Source: Cryptomeria japonica
Lineage: Eukaryota; Streptophyta; Pinopsida; Cupressales; Cupressaceae
Direction: 5' to 3'
Length of the DNA stretch: 64,000 nucleotides
Assembly: GCF_030272615.1 (NCBI RefSeq)
Contig: NC_081410.1
Location: forward strand, 287,429,957 to 287,493,956
In this document: positions 32,656 to 43,477 of the stretch, one piece after another
Layout: each line of letters starts with the position of its first letter
How positions within the stretch are numbered: the first letter of the stretch is position 1
The notes under the pieces: generated by a model
What the model was told of the DNA's origin: nothing
The model's input: only the letters and a program-made list of their open reading frames with translations
Database searches by the model: none
Made by a program: the position numbers and the translations under genes

Positions 32656-34080
32656 TTAGTGGATGGAAGATAGGGGTAGGACCCCTAACTGACTTCTAAG
32701 ATACTCAAAATTGTCACTTGGTAGTGGCTTGGTAAAGATATCTGCTATTTGTTCCTTTGTGCTAACATACTCCAACACCACTTTCTTCTCTTGAGCTTCT
32801 TCTCTAAGATAATGATATTTGATAGAGATGTGCTTTGTCTTAGAGTGCATAACATGATTCTTTGAAATGTTAATGGCACTAGTATTGTCACAGAGTATAG
32901 TTACTAGCTCGGTAACTTTTTCATTTATACCTTCCAACAGTTGTTTGATCCATGCTATGTTGGTACAATTCAATGTTGTAGCAACATATTCAACTTCTGC
33001 TATTGACTATGAAACACATCCTTGTTTCTTGCTAAGCCAACTCACTAGTCTTTCTCCTAAAAAGAAAGCTCCTCCACTTGTGCTTTTTCTGTTATCAATG
33101 TTGCCTGCCCAATCAGCATCAGTATAAACTTTTAAATCAAAGTCATTTCCTTTTTGATATACTAAGCCATAATCCTTAGTGCCTTTCAAGTATCTAAAAA
33201 TTCTCTTGATTGATGTCATGTGTGTTTCCTTAGGATCTGCAAAGAATCTTGCAACTATACCTACTACATGTGCTATGTCTGGCCTACTGTGAACAACATA
33301 TTGTAGCTTTCCAATCATGGATCGGTAAAGTGTCTCATCAACATATGCAGATTCATCATTCTTTGATAATTTATAGTTGGTAGTCATAGGAGTACTTATT
33401 GGTTTTGAATCCTCCATTCCAAATTTCTTCAAGATTTCCTTTATGTACTTGGATTGAGTAATAAAAATCTCATCTTTCATTTGTAGTATTTATAAACCTA
33501 CAAAATACTTTATCTCACCGATTAATGACATCTCAAATTCTTTGCTCATTTCATTTCCAAAGTTCTTGCATAGAGATTCATTTCCACAGAATATAATATC
33601 ATCAACAAATATGGCTGAGATCAGTATTCCATTTTCATCATTCTTCATGTACATATTGTTGTTTTCACTTGTTCTTATAAAACCAATCTTGATTAAATAA
33701 GAGTGCAATCTTTCATACCATGCTCTAGGTGCTTGTTTCAGACCATATAAAGCTTTGTTCAATTTACATACCTGATCTTTATTCTTGTTTTCAACAAATC
33801 CTTCAGGTTGTTCAATAAAAACTTCTTCTTCTAGTATACCATGAAGAAATGCAGATTTGACATCCATTTGATATACCTTGAAATTCTTGTAAGTAGCATA
33901 TGGCAACAATGTTCTTACTCCTTCAAGTCTAGCCACAGGTGCAAAAGTCTCACCATAATCAATTCCTTCTTTTTGGGCATAACCTTTGCAAACTAGTCTT
34001 GCTTTATTTCAAATGACCTCACCTTTTTCATTCAGCTTGTTTATGAAAATCCACTTTGTACCGATTACATTTTTGTCCTT
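32656..34080 (-). pseudogene. pol: RT and RNase H of element G
   Basis: Minus sense from the fusion point: [55 protein letters not shown] (first catalytic Asp), [25 protein letters not shown] (FVDD), then RNase H with YTDADWAGN, RKSTSGGAFFLG, CDNTSAI and STKEQIADIFTKPL. Three single stops (near 34007, 33487 and 33005) stay in one phase, so this copy is less decayed than E. The RT start is joined to gag, so integrase and protease are missing. Confidence 0.85.
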
Positions 34081-34473
34081 CAGTCTTGTACTGTACTGGG
34101 TTATGTTCTCACCTTCATTCATCCTCATAGATTCAAGTTGTCCTCTTAGACTATCCACTTTTTCTCTTTGAACATGTTCATCACCGCCATACACAGATAT
34201 GAGCTTGTCCCACATTGCCTTTGCATTATTGCAGCCTTCTAGATCATTAAACTCTGAATCAGTTGATGCATATGTTATTTCAATCATTGTTTGGATATGT
34301 TCTTGCTTTTCTTTTATCTCTTCCATTATCAATGGATAGGTGTTCGGTGTAATGAAATCATTCTCTAGATAATACACAACATATTCTCCAACTCCTGATA
34401 GGTGCAGCTTCATCCTTTTCTGCCATGTAGAGAAACTTGACTTGTTCAACTTCGGTGCATCCCTCTTATACAT
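34081..34473 (-). pseudogene. gag: Gag N-terminal part of element G fused in frame to RT
   Basis: Minus sense: MYKRDAPKLNKSSFSTWQK, the typical Copia Gag entry, then LENDFITPNTYPLIMEEIK, AKAMWDKLISVYGGDEHVQ and NEGENITQYSTRL. At about 34080 it runs directly, in phase, into KDKNVIG of RT. The deletion removed the Gag C-terminus, zinc knuckle, protease and integrase. A partial Gag like this may still assemble, but the fused product has no integrase. Confidence 0.8.
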
Positions 34474-34524
34474 ATTTGGATATTTGCCTCAAGTACCTTT
34501 AAACTTTTCCTTCTCGAGTCCAAA

Positions 34525-34581
34525 GCTCTGATACCAATTGATAGCTTTGATACTAATTGATAGTTCTAATACTTAATGTTA
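34525..34581 (-). repeat. Primer site of G and two further 19-bp primer-site-like units
   Basis: The true primer site is 34525-34536 (minus strand TGGTATCAGAGC). The same unit repeats at 34544-34562 (diverged) and 34563-34581 (more diverged), both inside the LTR. Confidence 0.8.
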
Positions 34582-36099
34582 AGTTCAGATGCCAAGCTAA
34601 TAAGATGAGAGGAGGGGGGGGTGAATCATACAACCTTAATCTTCCATAAAAACAACAGATTCAACCTTGGTAACATATACTTCAGTAATATAACCAAAAG
34701 TACCAAACATGCAAACTCAAAAGCATATAAACATCATAAAACTCATAACACCAGATTTAATGTGGAAACCCAAATAGGGAAAAACCACTATGGGATTTCA
34801 GACCCACTAAGAAATATACTCTTCTAGAGTATGCTCGGTTAAAAACAAATCCTGTTAAAGATTACAAACACAGTGCTAGATGTGACCCGGTTAAGGGATT
34901 TCCCTCATATCTATTAGGATCTTCACCTTGTTAGAAGTGACCTTGTTAAAGGATTTCAAAAACTCAATCAGAATGTCACCTTGCTAGAGGGTTTTACAAA
35001 TAAGACTGTTAAGTCCACTCGGTTAAGAGATTTTCTGTTACTTCACAAAATAACAGTAATAAAAATCTATCTGCAACTTCACATCGAAAATGCTAAAGCA
35101 GATTCTTATTTGCTCAATACAATAGGACTTACCTTGTCCATCTGTTGGGCTCTATACTCTGTTATTCAAATAGGTCTTCAAGCTTTTGTTCTTGGTAATC
35201 ACTATGTAGCATCCCTGTGCATACACTTGCCGGCATACATTGTTTATCAACAGTTCCTTATTTATTAACAATTTGCCAATCACTTAATCTCCTTGATCAC
35301 ATTTCCCATGATCAATCATAGCCATCAGATCTTTAATCTTGACTAGGTTCAATGTATCCTTTGATCTGAAAATGTTTTACCCCACCTTGGAACTTGCATA
35401 CATTTCTTAGAACTTGTGCTAGGGTATTGCGGTTCAATCTGAGTTGTAGATCTTCCTGCCAATTTTCCTTTACCATAGATTCTTTAACAAACTTCATGTA
35501 CGGCATACCGATCATTATATCAGTTCTAGCTCATCAGCTTCCTTCATTAAATAATACTTTTATTCATTCAATGCATTCTGTTACTACTTGGTTGCAACTC
35601 GGTAAATACTAAACTTCACTCGGTAGACATTCTTCTTTTATTAACCGATAGCGATAACCTTAGGGTTTACCGACTAGGTTCCTTAGGGTTTATTGACTAG
35701 GTTCCTTAGGGTTTACCGACTAGGTTCTTTGCTCGGTAACATAGTATAATATTAACCTTACAATCAACAACATATGTAGGATATCAAAACAATCTAAACA
35801 TCATGATCTTATCATTGTCTAACTTGGTAATAGTTGCCCATTGAATAACTTATTCCTCCCCTTATTCATCGCATTCTGTCTGTGTCTTTTATCGACATCT
35901 TTGTACTCATCAAATCATACTTCTTAAGATATGGCAACATCATACTGAATTAGAAAATCAATTTCTTGACATCAATGACAAAATAATAATATTAAGACAG
36001 TAAACATCCTTGATCAGTTATATCCATAATCATCAACAACCTTCTCAATATCCTTATTGAAATGCCAACAATCTCCCCTTGTCTGTTATAATGCCAACA
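34539..36099 (-). repeat. Right LTR of element G (5' LTR)
   Basis: 1,561 bp, plus-strand ends TGATAGCTTTG and AATGCCAACA. The 29-bp end unit is at 36071-36099. Similar along its length to the left LTR, with scattered differences. Confidence 0.82.
35658..35726 (-). repeat. Three 23-bp telo-box units in the right LTR of G
   Basis: Units start at 35658, 35681 and 35704, each with TTAGGGTTTA; the counterpart of 31816-31884. Confidence 0.85.
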
Positions 36100-36105
36100 A
36101 CTTAT

Positions 36106-36703
36106 CCAATCTAGCATATTGGGCTCTATGGGCTTGCTTAAGTCCATACAATGCTTTCTTCAATTTACATACCATATCTTCTTCATCTGATAAACAAAAT
36201 CTATGTAGTTGCTCAATATACACTTCCTCTTCCAAATCACCATTCAAAAAGGTTGACTTAACATCCATCTAATACATGTTGAAATTCTTGTAAGCAACAT
36301 ATGCAAGCAACAATCTAATAGCTTCAATTATAGCTACTGGAGGAAAAGTCTTCTCATACTCAATACCTTTCACATGTGAACACCGTTTACATACTAGTCT
36401 TTCTTTGTTTCTAACAACTTCACAACTCCATTCAGTTTATTCAGAACACCGTTTTAGTGCCAATTACATTTTTGTCTTTAGGTCTCAGATAAGCTCCCAA
36501 GTGTTATTTTTCTCAATTCGATTCAGCTCTTCTTCCAGTGCATTTATCCAATTCTCATCTTTACATGCTTTTGCAACATCTTTAGGTTCAATCTTTCCAA
36601 TCAAGCATATCTTTTCAGCAAGAATCCTTCTCCTAGTCATCACACCTTTATTCTTATCACCAATAATATGGTTTTTTGAATGATTCAATCTTACATACCT
36701 CAA
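36106..36703 (-). pseudogene. pol: Linker and RT N-terminal part of element E
   Basis: Minus sense: linker (MRYVRLNHSKNHIIGDKNKG, TRRRILAEKICLIG, EELNRIEKNNTWELI), then a damaged stretch, then RT residues MDVKSTFLNGDLEEEVYIEQ and [20 protein letters not shown]. It ends at the insertion point of G. Frameshifts lie near 36480 and 36280. Confidence 0.75.
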
Positions 36704-38066
36704 AGTTTTCTAATTATTCTGATTGTTTGGCTCTTGAACTTCTTCATCGGCATTAGCAATATCTGGATTACCTGTCTCTTCTAGATCATTTTTCTTTTAG
36801 ATCTCAGTCTGCACGGGCTTTGAAATAACATCTTCATCATTAAACTCACATCTGCATGTTCTGATTTGGTTTCCATAACATTCATCAACCTTCACATTTG
36901 CACTTTCTATTATCTTTCTTAGTCTCTTGTTGTAACACCGATAGGCCTTACTATTAGTAGAATAACCCAAAAATATTCCTTCATCACATCTTGCATCAAA
37001 CTTTCCTATATCCTCATCTCTCTTGATATAACATTTACTTCCAAAAACTCTGAAATATCTAACTATAGGAACATGACTAAATCATAGCTCATAAGGAGTC
37101 TTACTAGAATCACCTTTTATATGCACATGTGAAAAATACTAATAACAACTTGTCTCCAAAAGGTTCGTGCAACATTTCCTTCTATCAACATAGTCCTGGC
37201 AACATCCAAAATGGTTGTGTTCTTCCTTTCAACAACTCCATTCTGTTGAGGGGTTCTAGGAGAAGATAACTATCTTCTAATTCCATTATTCTCATAGAAT
37301 GTATCAAACTATCCTGATGTAAATTCTCCTCCTCTATTAGATCTCAGGCACTTCAGTTTCAACCCTGTCTCAGTTTCCACCTTAGCTTTGAATATCTTGA
37401 ATTTCTCCAATGCTTCTAATTTCTCCCTTAGAAATTTAACCCACATCATCCTAGAATAATAATCAATCAACATCATGAAATATCTGTCACCCTACATGCT
37501 TCTCACTCTTGTAGGACCAAATGAGTCAGTATGCACAAGATCTAATAATCCATTAGATGAATACAACTTACTCTTGAATGTAGTTCTTGTTAAATTTCCC
37601 AATTGACATTCCTTACATACCGGATTAGATGGATTCACAATTTTAGGTATATATCTAACAGATTGAGTAGAACGTATTCTTATCATGTAGACAAAATTAA
37701 CATGATAGATGCTTCTATGCCACAACCAACTTTCATCAATTTGAGCAATCAAACAACTTTTCTCACTAGAATTCAAATAAAAGATATTACCTTTAGTCTT
37801 AGTCCCTAATGCAATATATATACCAGAGGCATTTAGGATCTTGCATTTACCATTCTTGAATTGAAAATCATATCCCTTTTCAACCATTTATCCAACACTC
37901 AAAAGATTATGCTTCAAATCTTCAACATACAAGACATCATTAATATTATACTTACCATTAAAAGATATAGAACCTCTATCATGAATCACACAAGCTTTAT
38001 CATCTCCAAATCTTACTATACCACCACCATACCTCTCCATACTCAAATTCACTTTTATCACCTATT
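36704..38066 (-). pseudogene. int: Integrase and second half of protease of element E
   Basis: Minus sense from 38066: end of protease (KYNINDVLYVEDLKHNLLSVG), then the integrase zinc head (SWLWHRSIYHVNF, NPVCKECQLG) and core: Asp in HTDSFGP (about 37535), then LRSNRGGEF near 37336 where the second catalytic Asp is Asn, and Glu in QNGVVERKNTT (about 37225). Beyond 37200 the phase is lost by several shifts. The gene is dead. Confidence 0.75.
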
Positions 38067-38071
38067 ATAAG
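38067..38071. other. Target-site copy of element J (ATAAG), left
   Basis: ATAAG at 38067-38071 and at 45907-45911 flank element J exactly. Confidence 0.92.
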
Positions 38072-39298
38072 TGTAAAGCGGAAAAATCGAACCCTAGTCA
38101 TTCTCCCCTCCCCAACTCCGAGGAGAGAGAAGGGAGAGTCACTAGGGTTGATGGTTTTCACTTGGGAGAGACTTTACATTCAAAAGAGGAGTTGAAACCC
38201 ACAAGATCCAATCCCATGCAATGCAAGATTGGATTCTATATGAGTTTCAAGGGTTGTGATAGCAAGGATACCCTCTTTTGTAAAGAATGTGGATAGAGTG
38301 ATTAAGCTAGGAATGCATAGAAAGTGAGAAAGATTCGCTTATAAACTGAGTTAGGGATATGATATGAAGCTGCGGACCTGGAATTAGCAGTAAAATGTCG
38401 AGACGGCGCTGTCCTGCAAATTTGAGCAAAAGTTGACGGGACGATGGCGCCCGGCGTGCACACGGTCCTCCGAAAAATCCGCGAAACGAAGGGGGATCTG
38501 TTCGTCTTTGCACAAGGACTCCAGATCTTCAATTTCAGCCGCGTACCTGCAACCTACACACAGAAAAGAGAGGAGGATTGGGGGGTTAGGGATGAGGGGT
38601 TTGCCTTTAGGTCAAACCCCGGTTTTGGAATTAACCAAGAAATGAGAAATGCTGTAAATGTAATGTAAAACAAGTACTAATACCTTGTTGTAAGGATGTT
38701 TGTATCCTTATATGCGAAGGTATAGATGTTGTTGTATGTTGTATGTTGTATGTTGTAGCATGTAATGTGTTGTAAGTGATCTCCTCTTCAATGGTTGAAT
38801 CCTTGTCTTGAATGCAACACTTAGCCTTGAATGGAGACTTAGAATGATCAATTGCTTGAAGGAATGCTTGAATGCTTGAATGCTTGAATATCGTTTCCCA
38901 CTTTTTCCATCCTCTCCAAATGAGAGAGGAAAAGTAGTTTATATACTTGCCAATTAGGGTTAAAAGACTGATTTTCCCGACCTTAGGCCGACCAGGAAAT
39001 GTAATTTTCCAATTTGCAAACAAAAAGACCCGAAGTCCCATAGGAGACCGGGCCCAAAATAGGGCCAGGGACCAGGGCGCTGGGCGCCCTGGTCCTGAAG
39101 GACCAGGGCGCTGGGCGCTCTGGTCCCACCTCCCGGGACAGCAGGGTGCAAAGGAGGATCAGGCCAGGGTGCAAGAAAATGCAGTTTTTGGTGTCGTGAG
39201 CAAGTTTCAGGGTTTCCATTCAGGTTTAGTGTTGCATCGCCATCGTGAAGACCCAAATGCGGTCGAAATTGCAAGTGTCACAATTTTAGGACGCTACA
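38072..39298 (-). repeat. Left LTR of element J (3' LTR)
   Basis: 1,227 bp, plus-strand ends TGTAAAGCGG and GGACGCTACA. On the minus strand a TATA box (TATATAAAC) is at 38937-38945, suiting minus-sense transcription. It includes the 30-bp stem-loop word (38439-38468), short AATGCTTGA repeats (about 38860-38890) and a GC-rich double hairpin (about 39068-39125). Confidence 0.92.
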
Positions 39299-39344
39299 TT
39301 TAGCCCCCACTTTAGCGGGAGTATAAGCGTACGCTCATACTTCC
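39299..39344 (-). other. Polypurine tract of J and adjacent 28-bp palindrome
   Basis: Sense tract AAGTGGGGGCTAAA (39299-39312) abuts the LTR. Next to it, 39317-39344 is an imperfect palindrome (12 of 14 pairs) with a perfect core AGCGTACGCT. Confidence 0.75.
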
Positions 39345-40039
39345 GGTAAAGTACAAGGAAACAACATTGAAAAAAACTTTCACCACATCAAGGAGGCAAG
39401 ATACGCCAAGCCCCCAGTGGACTAAGGATCTTACGACTTCGATTGACAAAGTAAAAGGGAAGATCATGAGGGAGAACCATGACTGTCAGTAGTAAGGTTC
39501 CCTCACTATGAGTCATGCAAGAAATATATCAAAAATTTTCAAGGCAAAGCTAAATTTGTCAAGAAATTTTCAAGTATCTTGAAAAGATATGGACGGGATG
39601 TATGCCCCCCTACGTTAAAGCGATCACACATGCCTCACCGGGGGTGATTTCTTTAAGGTAGTGATACATATAAGAAATGAGAAAGGAGCACGTTATCACA
39701 AGGATTTAGCCCCCAAGTGTGAGATAAGCCCAAGGATAATAGACACAAAACACAAAGCACAAGGTGACTTCGCTTTCCTTGGGGTCAGTATGCCGTATGA
39801 TAATTCATGTATATCATATGTATGTATGCATAATTGTTCTTCATTCCCCAATCAAGGAAGGTCACCTAGAAGAAGGGAACACATGTGTCTTTTGAGTCAA
39901 CATGAGAGAGATCGAGAGATCTCAATGCTTTGCATCGTCCTCAAGTAGACAACACTAAGGACAACAAATAGAAGAATGAGAATAACACATAGAAGAAGTA
40001 ACAAAAGAGAGGGGGAGAGAATCTGCTATGCTAATGAAA
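39345..40039 (-). other. 3' untranslated region of element J
   Basis: No gene seen; only short unrelated frames. In autonomous relatives pol would be expected between gag and this region. Confidence 0.5.
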
Positions 40040-40414
40040 CTAGTCTAGCACGTCATCTACCCCCCGATCTTGCTGATCAATGTTTTGGGAAGGTAGGAAA
40101 CACGCTAGAGGAGGAACATCCAACACAGCAGATGGAGCTATCACAAGATCCAAACAAGGGCTATGTTCATATCCCAAGCCACGGTGTTCTTGTCTAGGAG
40201 CTAGGATAAGTGCTTTAGAAAATTCATTAGATAAATGGTTATCAACATCAACATATTCATATTCACTATCAGAACGAACAGGAGTAACATTTGCATCATG
40301 AATAACATTTTCATCTATATCATCATCAAGATTTATAAAAATAGGATCTTTAACCCGCACAGGATCAAAACCATCATGCATCTTATGTTTAGGAGATTTC
40401 GGCTCAATCGTCGG
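40040..40414 (-). pseudogene. In-phase extension after the gag stop of element J
   Basis: The gag frame ends with a TAG at 40415-40417, but the same phase stays open for about 125 codons to 40040. The extension is acidic (NLDDDIDENVIHD, SEYEYVDVDNHL) and I do not recognise it. It could be reached by read-through of a single TAG, could be the rest of a longer Gag cut by a recent point mutation, or could be a trace of the lost pol start. Confidence 0.4.
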
Positions 40415-43400
40415 CTAAGGAGAAAATGGAATAATGCTTGTTGAAGGTGTTTTTGGGGATTGCAAAGTTTGAGAAGCAGCTGCCTGAGCTCTAAGATGAT
40501 GCTTTCGTCGGCGTTCACGTGCATAACGATTTCGTCTAGTCTTAGTAGGAAGTTGAGAAGATTGAGGAGGAGGAATGTTCTCATCCTTATCACTTGGGTG
40601 TTTAGGTTGTGGTCTCTTAGGTTGAATAATAGGAGAAGAGGAAGGTCTCTTCTCTCCATAAGAGGAAGGAGGAGGAACTGCTCCATATAAGGGAGGAATA
40701 TTTGGGTTAGGAAGGAGACCAAGTCCATCATGATGAGGAGGGATAGGTCTACTTTTAGGAAATTTATTAGATATAGGCATAGTTACATCCATAGGGATGG
40801 GTTGGGAATCTTCTAGAGGAAAGACATTAGTTTTATCTTTCAAAGGAAGAACTTCCTTCTCAAGAACGATAGGAATGTCAAGTTTGGGTGTTCTAGGTTC
40901 ACTTAGAGATAGGATCATATCTTTTTTCCACTTTTGATAAGATTTGAAAAGATGATCACTCCGCGATGGAAGAGATTGGAATTGTTTAGGCCAAAAGTAA
41001 TCAATAGGAACGCTAGAAGTTCTTTTAGCTGGTTTAAAGAGACTATGATTGATAGTAACAACTTCACCATTATGGGGAAATTTCAAGCACTTGTGAATAG
41101 GAGAAGCAATAGCTTTCATGGAAGATAGCCAAGGATAGCCTAGCTTCACACGAAATTGTTCGGATGATGGAATAATAGCAAAGTCCACATCAAGGGATTT
41201 GTTATGGACCTCAATAGGTAATGTAATAGAACCAATTGCAGGAGAAGAAAATGGATCAAATAGTTTCACAACCACATCTGTTTTGTCATAGATCACTTGA
41301 TTCAATTGCAAAGTAAAAAGAAATTCCTCAGTAATGACATTAACCATACAAGAAGGATCAATAAGCACTCCACGGCAAGGTGTGTTCTTGACTTTTGCAA
41401 CTATATATAAAGGACCATCAGGTGCCCTGATAGTTTCACTGGAATCAAATGTGATGGAAGGTTCTTTAGGGATTTTCTGCTGCTCCACAAAGTTAATCAC
41501 ATTTGGAGTCATAGACACAAGATCATCAGGTGAGACAGAGGAATCAGTAGTATCAATCGCATTAGAGGTATGAGAAGGCAATGGATTAGTAAAAATCTGA
41601 AGATTTTGGTTAGGAGGAGCTACAGATGTGTTGCCTTTATCATTCGCTCCAGAAACAAAGATAGTATTATTATCAATCAAATCTTGAATTTTCCCCTTTA
41701 AAGCAAAACATTTTTCAGTATCATGCCCAGGTTGACGATGAAATTGACAAAAAGATTTGTTATCAAAATAAGGTGAAGTAATCTTTGCAGGATCAATTTG
41801 TCTTATAGGAGGAAGAGTAAGCACATTTTGTTCCAATAACTTATTCATAATACTATGCAATGATTCACTCAAAGGAGTAAACTTTCTTTCTCTCTTGAAA
41901 AACTTAGAAATAGGAGACACACCTGATGCTGCATTCACATTGTTGTTGATGATGTTTTCATTGAATTTAATGGACTCTCTGTTTGGTTTAAACTTCCCAA
42001 ATGGTTGTTGACTACTATCACCCTTATCTCTCGGAGCCATAGGATGTGATTGTTCCATTTGACTCACAGTCAGTTGATAATTGTGAAGAGTTGCGCACAA
42101 CTGTTGGAAAGAAGTAAACTCAGAAAATAGGAGTTTTTCTCTAATGTCTTTTTGCAAATTAGAAATAAAGATTCTTTGAATGTCATTGTCAGGCACTGGA
42201 AAGGAAATCTGAGCATACAAATGCTTATATCTACCAATGAAATCAGTCACTTTTTCTTTAACACCTTGTTTACAATGCATTAAATCAATCAAAGTAACTT
42301 TAGGACTTATATTGTTTTGAAATTGTTGAATGAAAGCATTTGCAAGTTGTTTGAAAGAAGTAATAGAATAGGAAGGCAATGAGCAATACCATTGTAGGGC
42401 TTTATCTCTTAATGTTCTAGTGAACAGTTTTGCAAGCAACCTTTGGTCATAAGCAAAATCGGTACATATTGTTTGAAAGGTCTTAACATGTGTTAGAGGA
42501 TCACCCTTACCATTATAAAGCTCCAAATGCGGAATTTCAACATGTTTAGGGGGGATAGCTCGAACAATGTCAAGAGAAAGTGGGCTCGCAACGTCAAATG
42601 TGGGCACACTAAACTTAGATTGATTCATAGAGGCAATTTGTTGCTGTAAAGAAGAGACAGTTTGTGCAAGATTGTTAATGGTCGCTTTAGTCGAAGAGTT
42701 CATATTAGACGTGTTAGATTGTGATGGAGGTATTATGTTATTGAAAGAAGGTAGAGAGTAAGGTGGTGGGACACTATGATAGTTAGTCATAGGAGATGAT
42801 TGGATAGGAGGAACACTACAAGGAGGAATGGAAAACGAATTGCCCCCTTGTGTCATGTTCATTTGTGGAGATATAAGAGGAACACTCACTGAAGGAATGA
42901 ATGAAGAAGTTGGATTGAATGAAGGAAGAGGGTTGATTGAAGAAGAGGGATTGCCCCCATGACTGGTGATCATAGGAGGAATGTCTTGTATTGAAGTAGT
43001 CATTATGTTTGATGTAAAAGTAGGTATACTAGCAATAGGAGTTATCAAAGGAATAGAATGATTAAGTTGAGTAGGAGGTTGTGTATAACCTAAAGTTTCG
43101 GCACAACTCATCATAGGCATCACATTTGAATCCACAATGTGTGCAATACCACACAAAATATCAATTCCATTCTTATCACTTTGAAGCATACGTTTTAGAC
43201 CCTCAATTAAAGGAAGAGCTTGACTATCAGGGTATTCTTGAGACATCCACTGTCGAAAATCATCAAATTGGTTATCCAATTTTGAAAGTTGTTCTACAAA
43301 AACCTCATGGAGAGCTTCTTCATCATTAAGAGGATTAGAGGAATTACCCATGTCCTCGTTAAAAAGACCATTCAAATTAGGTTCCATCTCCTCAGTAATT

Positions 43401-43477
43401 AAACCTTGGAAAGACTTAATTCTAAGGCTTCGTCTAACGGGAATAGTGTAAGTAGGGCTTATTGTTGTAAAACTCAT
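40415..43477 (-). CDS. gag: Gag-protease-like protein of element J
   Basis: An intact frame of 1,020 codons. Residues about 140-275 are rich in Pro/Ser/Asn and probably disordered. Residues about 310-460 are the Ty3 Gag capsid domain (HVEIPHLELYNGKGDPLTHV, FTRTLRDKALQWYCSLP, FKQLANAFIQQF). A zinc-knuckle-like CQFHRQPGHDTEKC is at about 576-589, in the CxxH form usual for Tat-type Gag. A protease-like fold follows at about 695-790, but its active site reads GVLIDPSCMVNVI, not D-S/T-G. The end (about 977-997) is very basic (RRNRYARERRRKHH). It probably forms the particle shell and binds its own RNA, with RT and integrase supplied by another element. The start Met was chosen as the first in frame, following a leader of about 1.2 kb. 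Confidence 0.88.
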   Translation of the reverse strand: MSFTTISPTYTIPVRRSLRIKSFQGLITEEMEPNLNGLFNEDMGNSSNPLNDEEALHEVFVEQLSKLDNQFDDFRQWMSQEYPDSQALPLIEGLKRMLQSDKNGIDILCGIAHIVDSNVMPMMSCAETLGYTQPPTQLNHSIPLITPIASIPTFTSNIMTTSIQDIPPMITSHGGNPSSSINPLPSFNPTSSFIPSVSVPLISPQMNMTQGGNSFSIPPCSVPPIQSSPMTNYHSVPPPYSLPSFNNIIPPSQSNTSNMNSSTKATINNLAQTVSSLQQQIASMNQSKFSVPTFDVASPLSLDIVRAIPPKHVEIPHLELYNGKGDPLTHVKTFQTICTDFAYDQRLLAKLFTRTLRDKALQWYCSLPSYSITSFKQLANAFIQQFQNNISPKVTLIDLMHCKQGVKEKVTDFIGRYKHLYAQISFPVPDNDIQRIFISNLQKDIREKLLFSEFTSFQQLCATLHNYQLTVSQMEQSHPMAPRDKGDSSQQPFGKFKPNRESIKFNENIINNNVNAASGVSPISKFFKRERKFTPLSESLHSIMNKLLEQNVLTLPPIRQIDPAKITSPYFDNKSFCQFHRQPGHDTEKCFALKGKIQDLIDNNTIFVSGANDKGNTSVAPPNQNLQIFTNPLPSHTSNAIDTTDSSVSPDDLVSMTPNVINFVEQQKIPKEPSITFDSSETIRAPDGPLYIVAKVKNTPCRGVLIDPSCMVNVITEEFLFTLQLNQVIYDKTDVVVKLFDPFSSPAIGSITLPIEVHNKSLDVDFAIIPSSEQFRVKLGYPWLSSMKAIASPIHKCLKFPHNGEVVTINHSLFKPAKRTSSVPIDYFWPKQFQSLPSRSDHLFKSYQKWKKDMILSLSEPRTPKLDIPIVLEKEVLPLKDKTNVFPLEDSQPIPMDVTMPISNKFPKSRPIPPHHDGLGLLPNPNIPPLYGAVPPPSSYGEKRPSSSPIIQPKRPQPKHPSDKDENIPPPQSSQLPTKTRRNRYARERRRKHHLRAQAAASQTLQSPKTPSTSIIPFSP

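Larger units (their letters stand above)
30701..36099 (-). mobile_element. Element G: deleted Copia element inserted in the RT gene of E
   Basis: Two similar LTRs (30719-32257, 34539-36099) enclose only about 2.3 kb of internal sequence. ACTTAT occurs directly before 30701 and directly after 36099 and marks the target duplication; joining the flanks restores the RT phase of E. Between the left ACTTAT and the LTR edge lie 18 extra bases that resemble the primer site. Internally, gag is fused to RT, with knuckle, protease and integrase lost. Confidence 0.8.

Noticed and set aside
38302-38668. Several overlapping short frames in LTR J, repeated at 44890-45256
   Set aside because: They recur only because the LTR recurs; they overlap in opposite senses and phases and carry no motif.
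38947-39303. 118-codon frame through the GC-rich hairpins of LTR J, also at 45528-45917
   Set aside because: Length differs between LTR copies because of the hairpin block and the end runs into host sequence; low-complexity composition.
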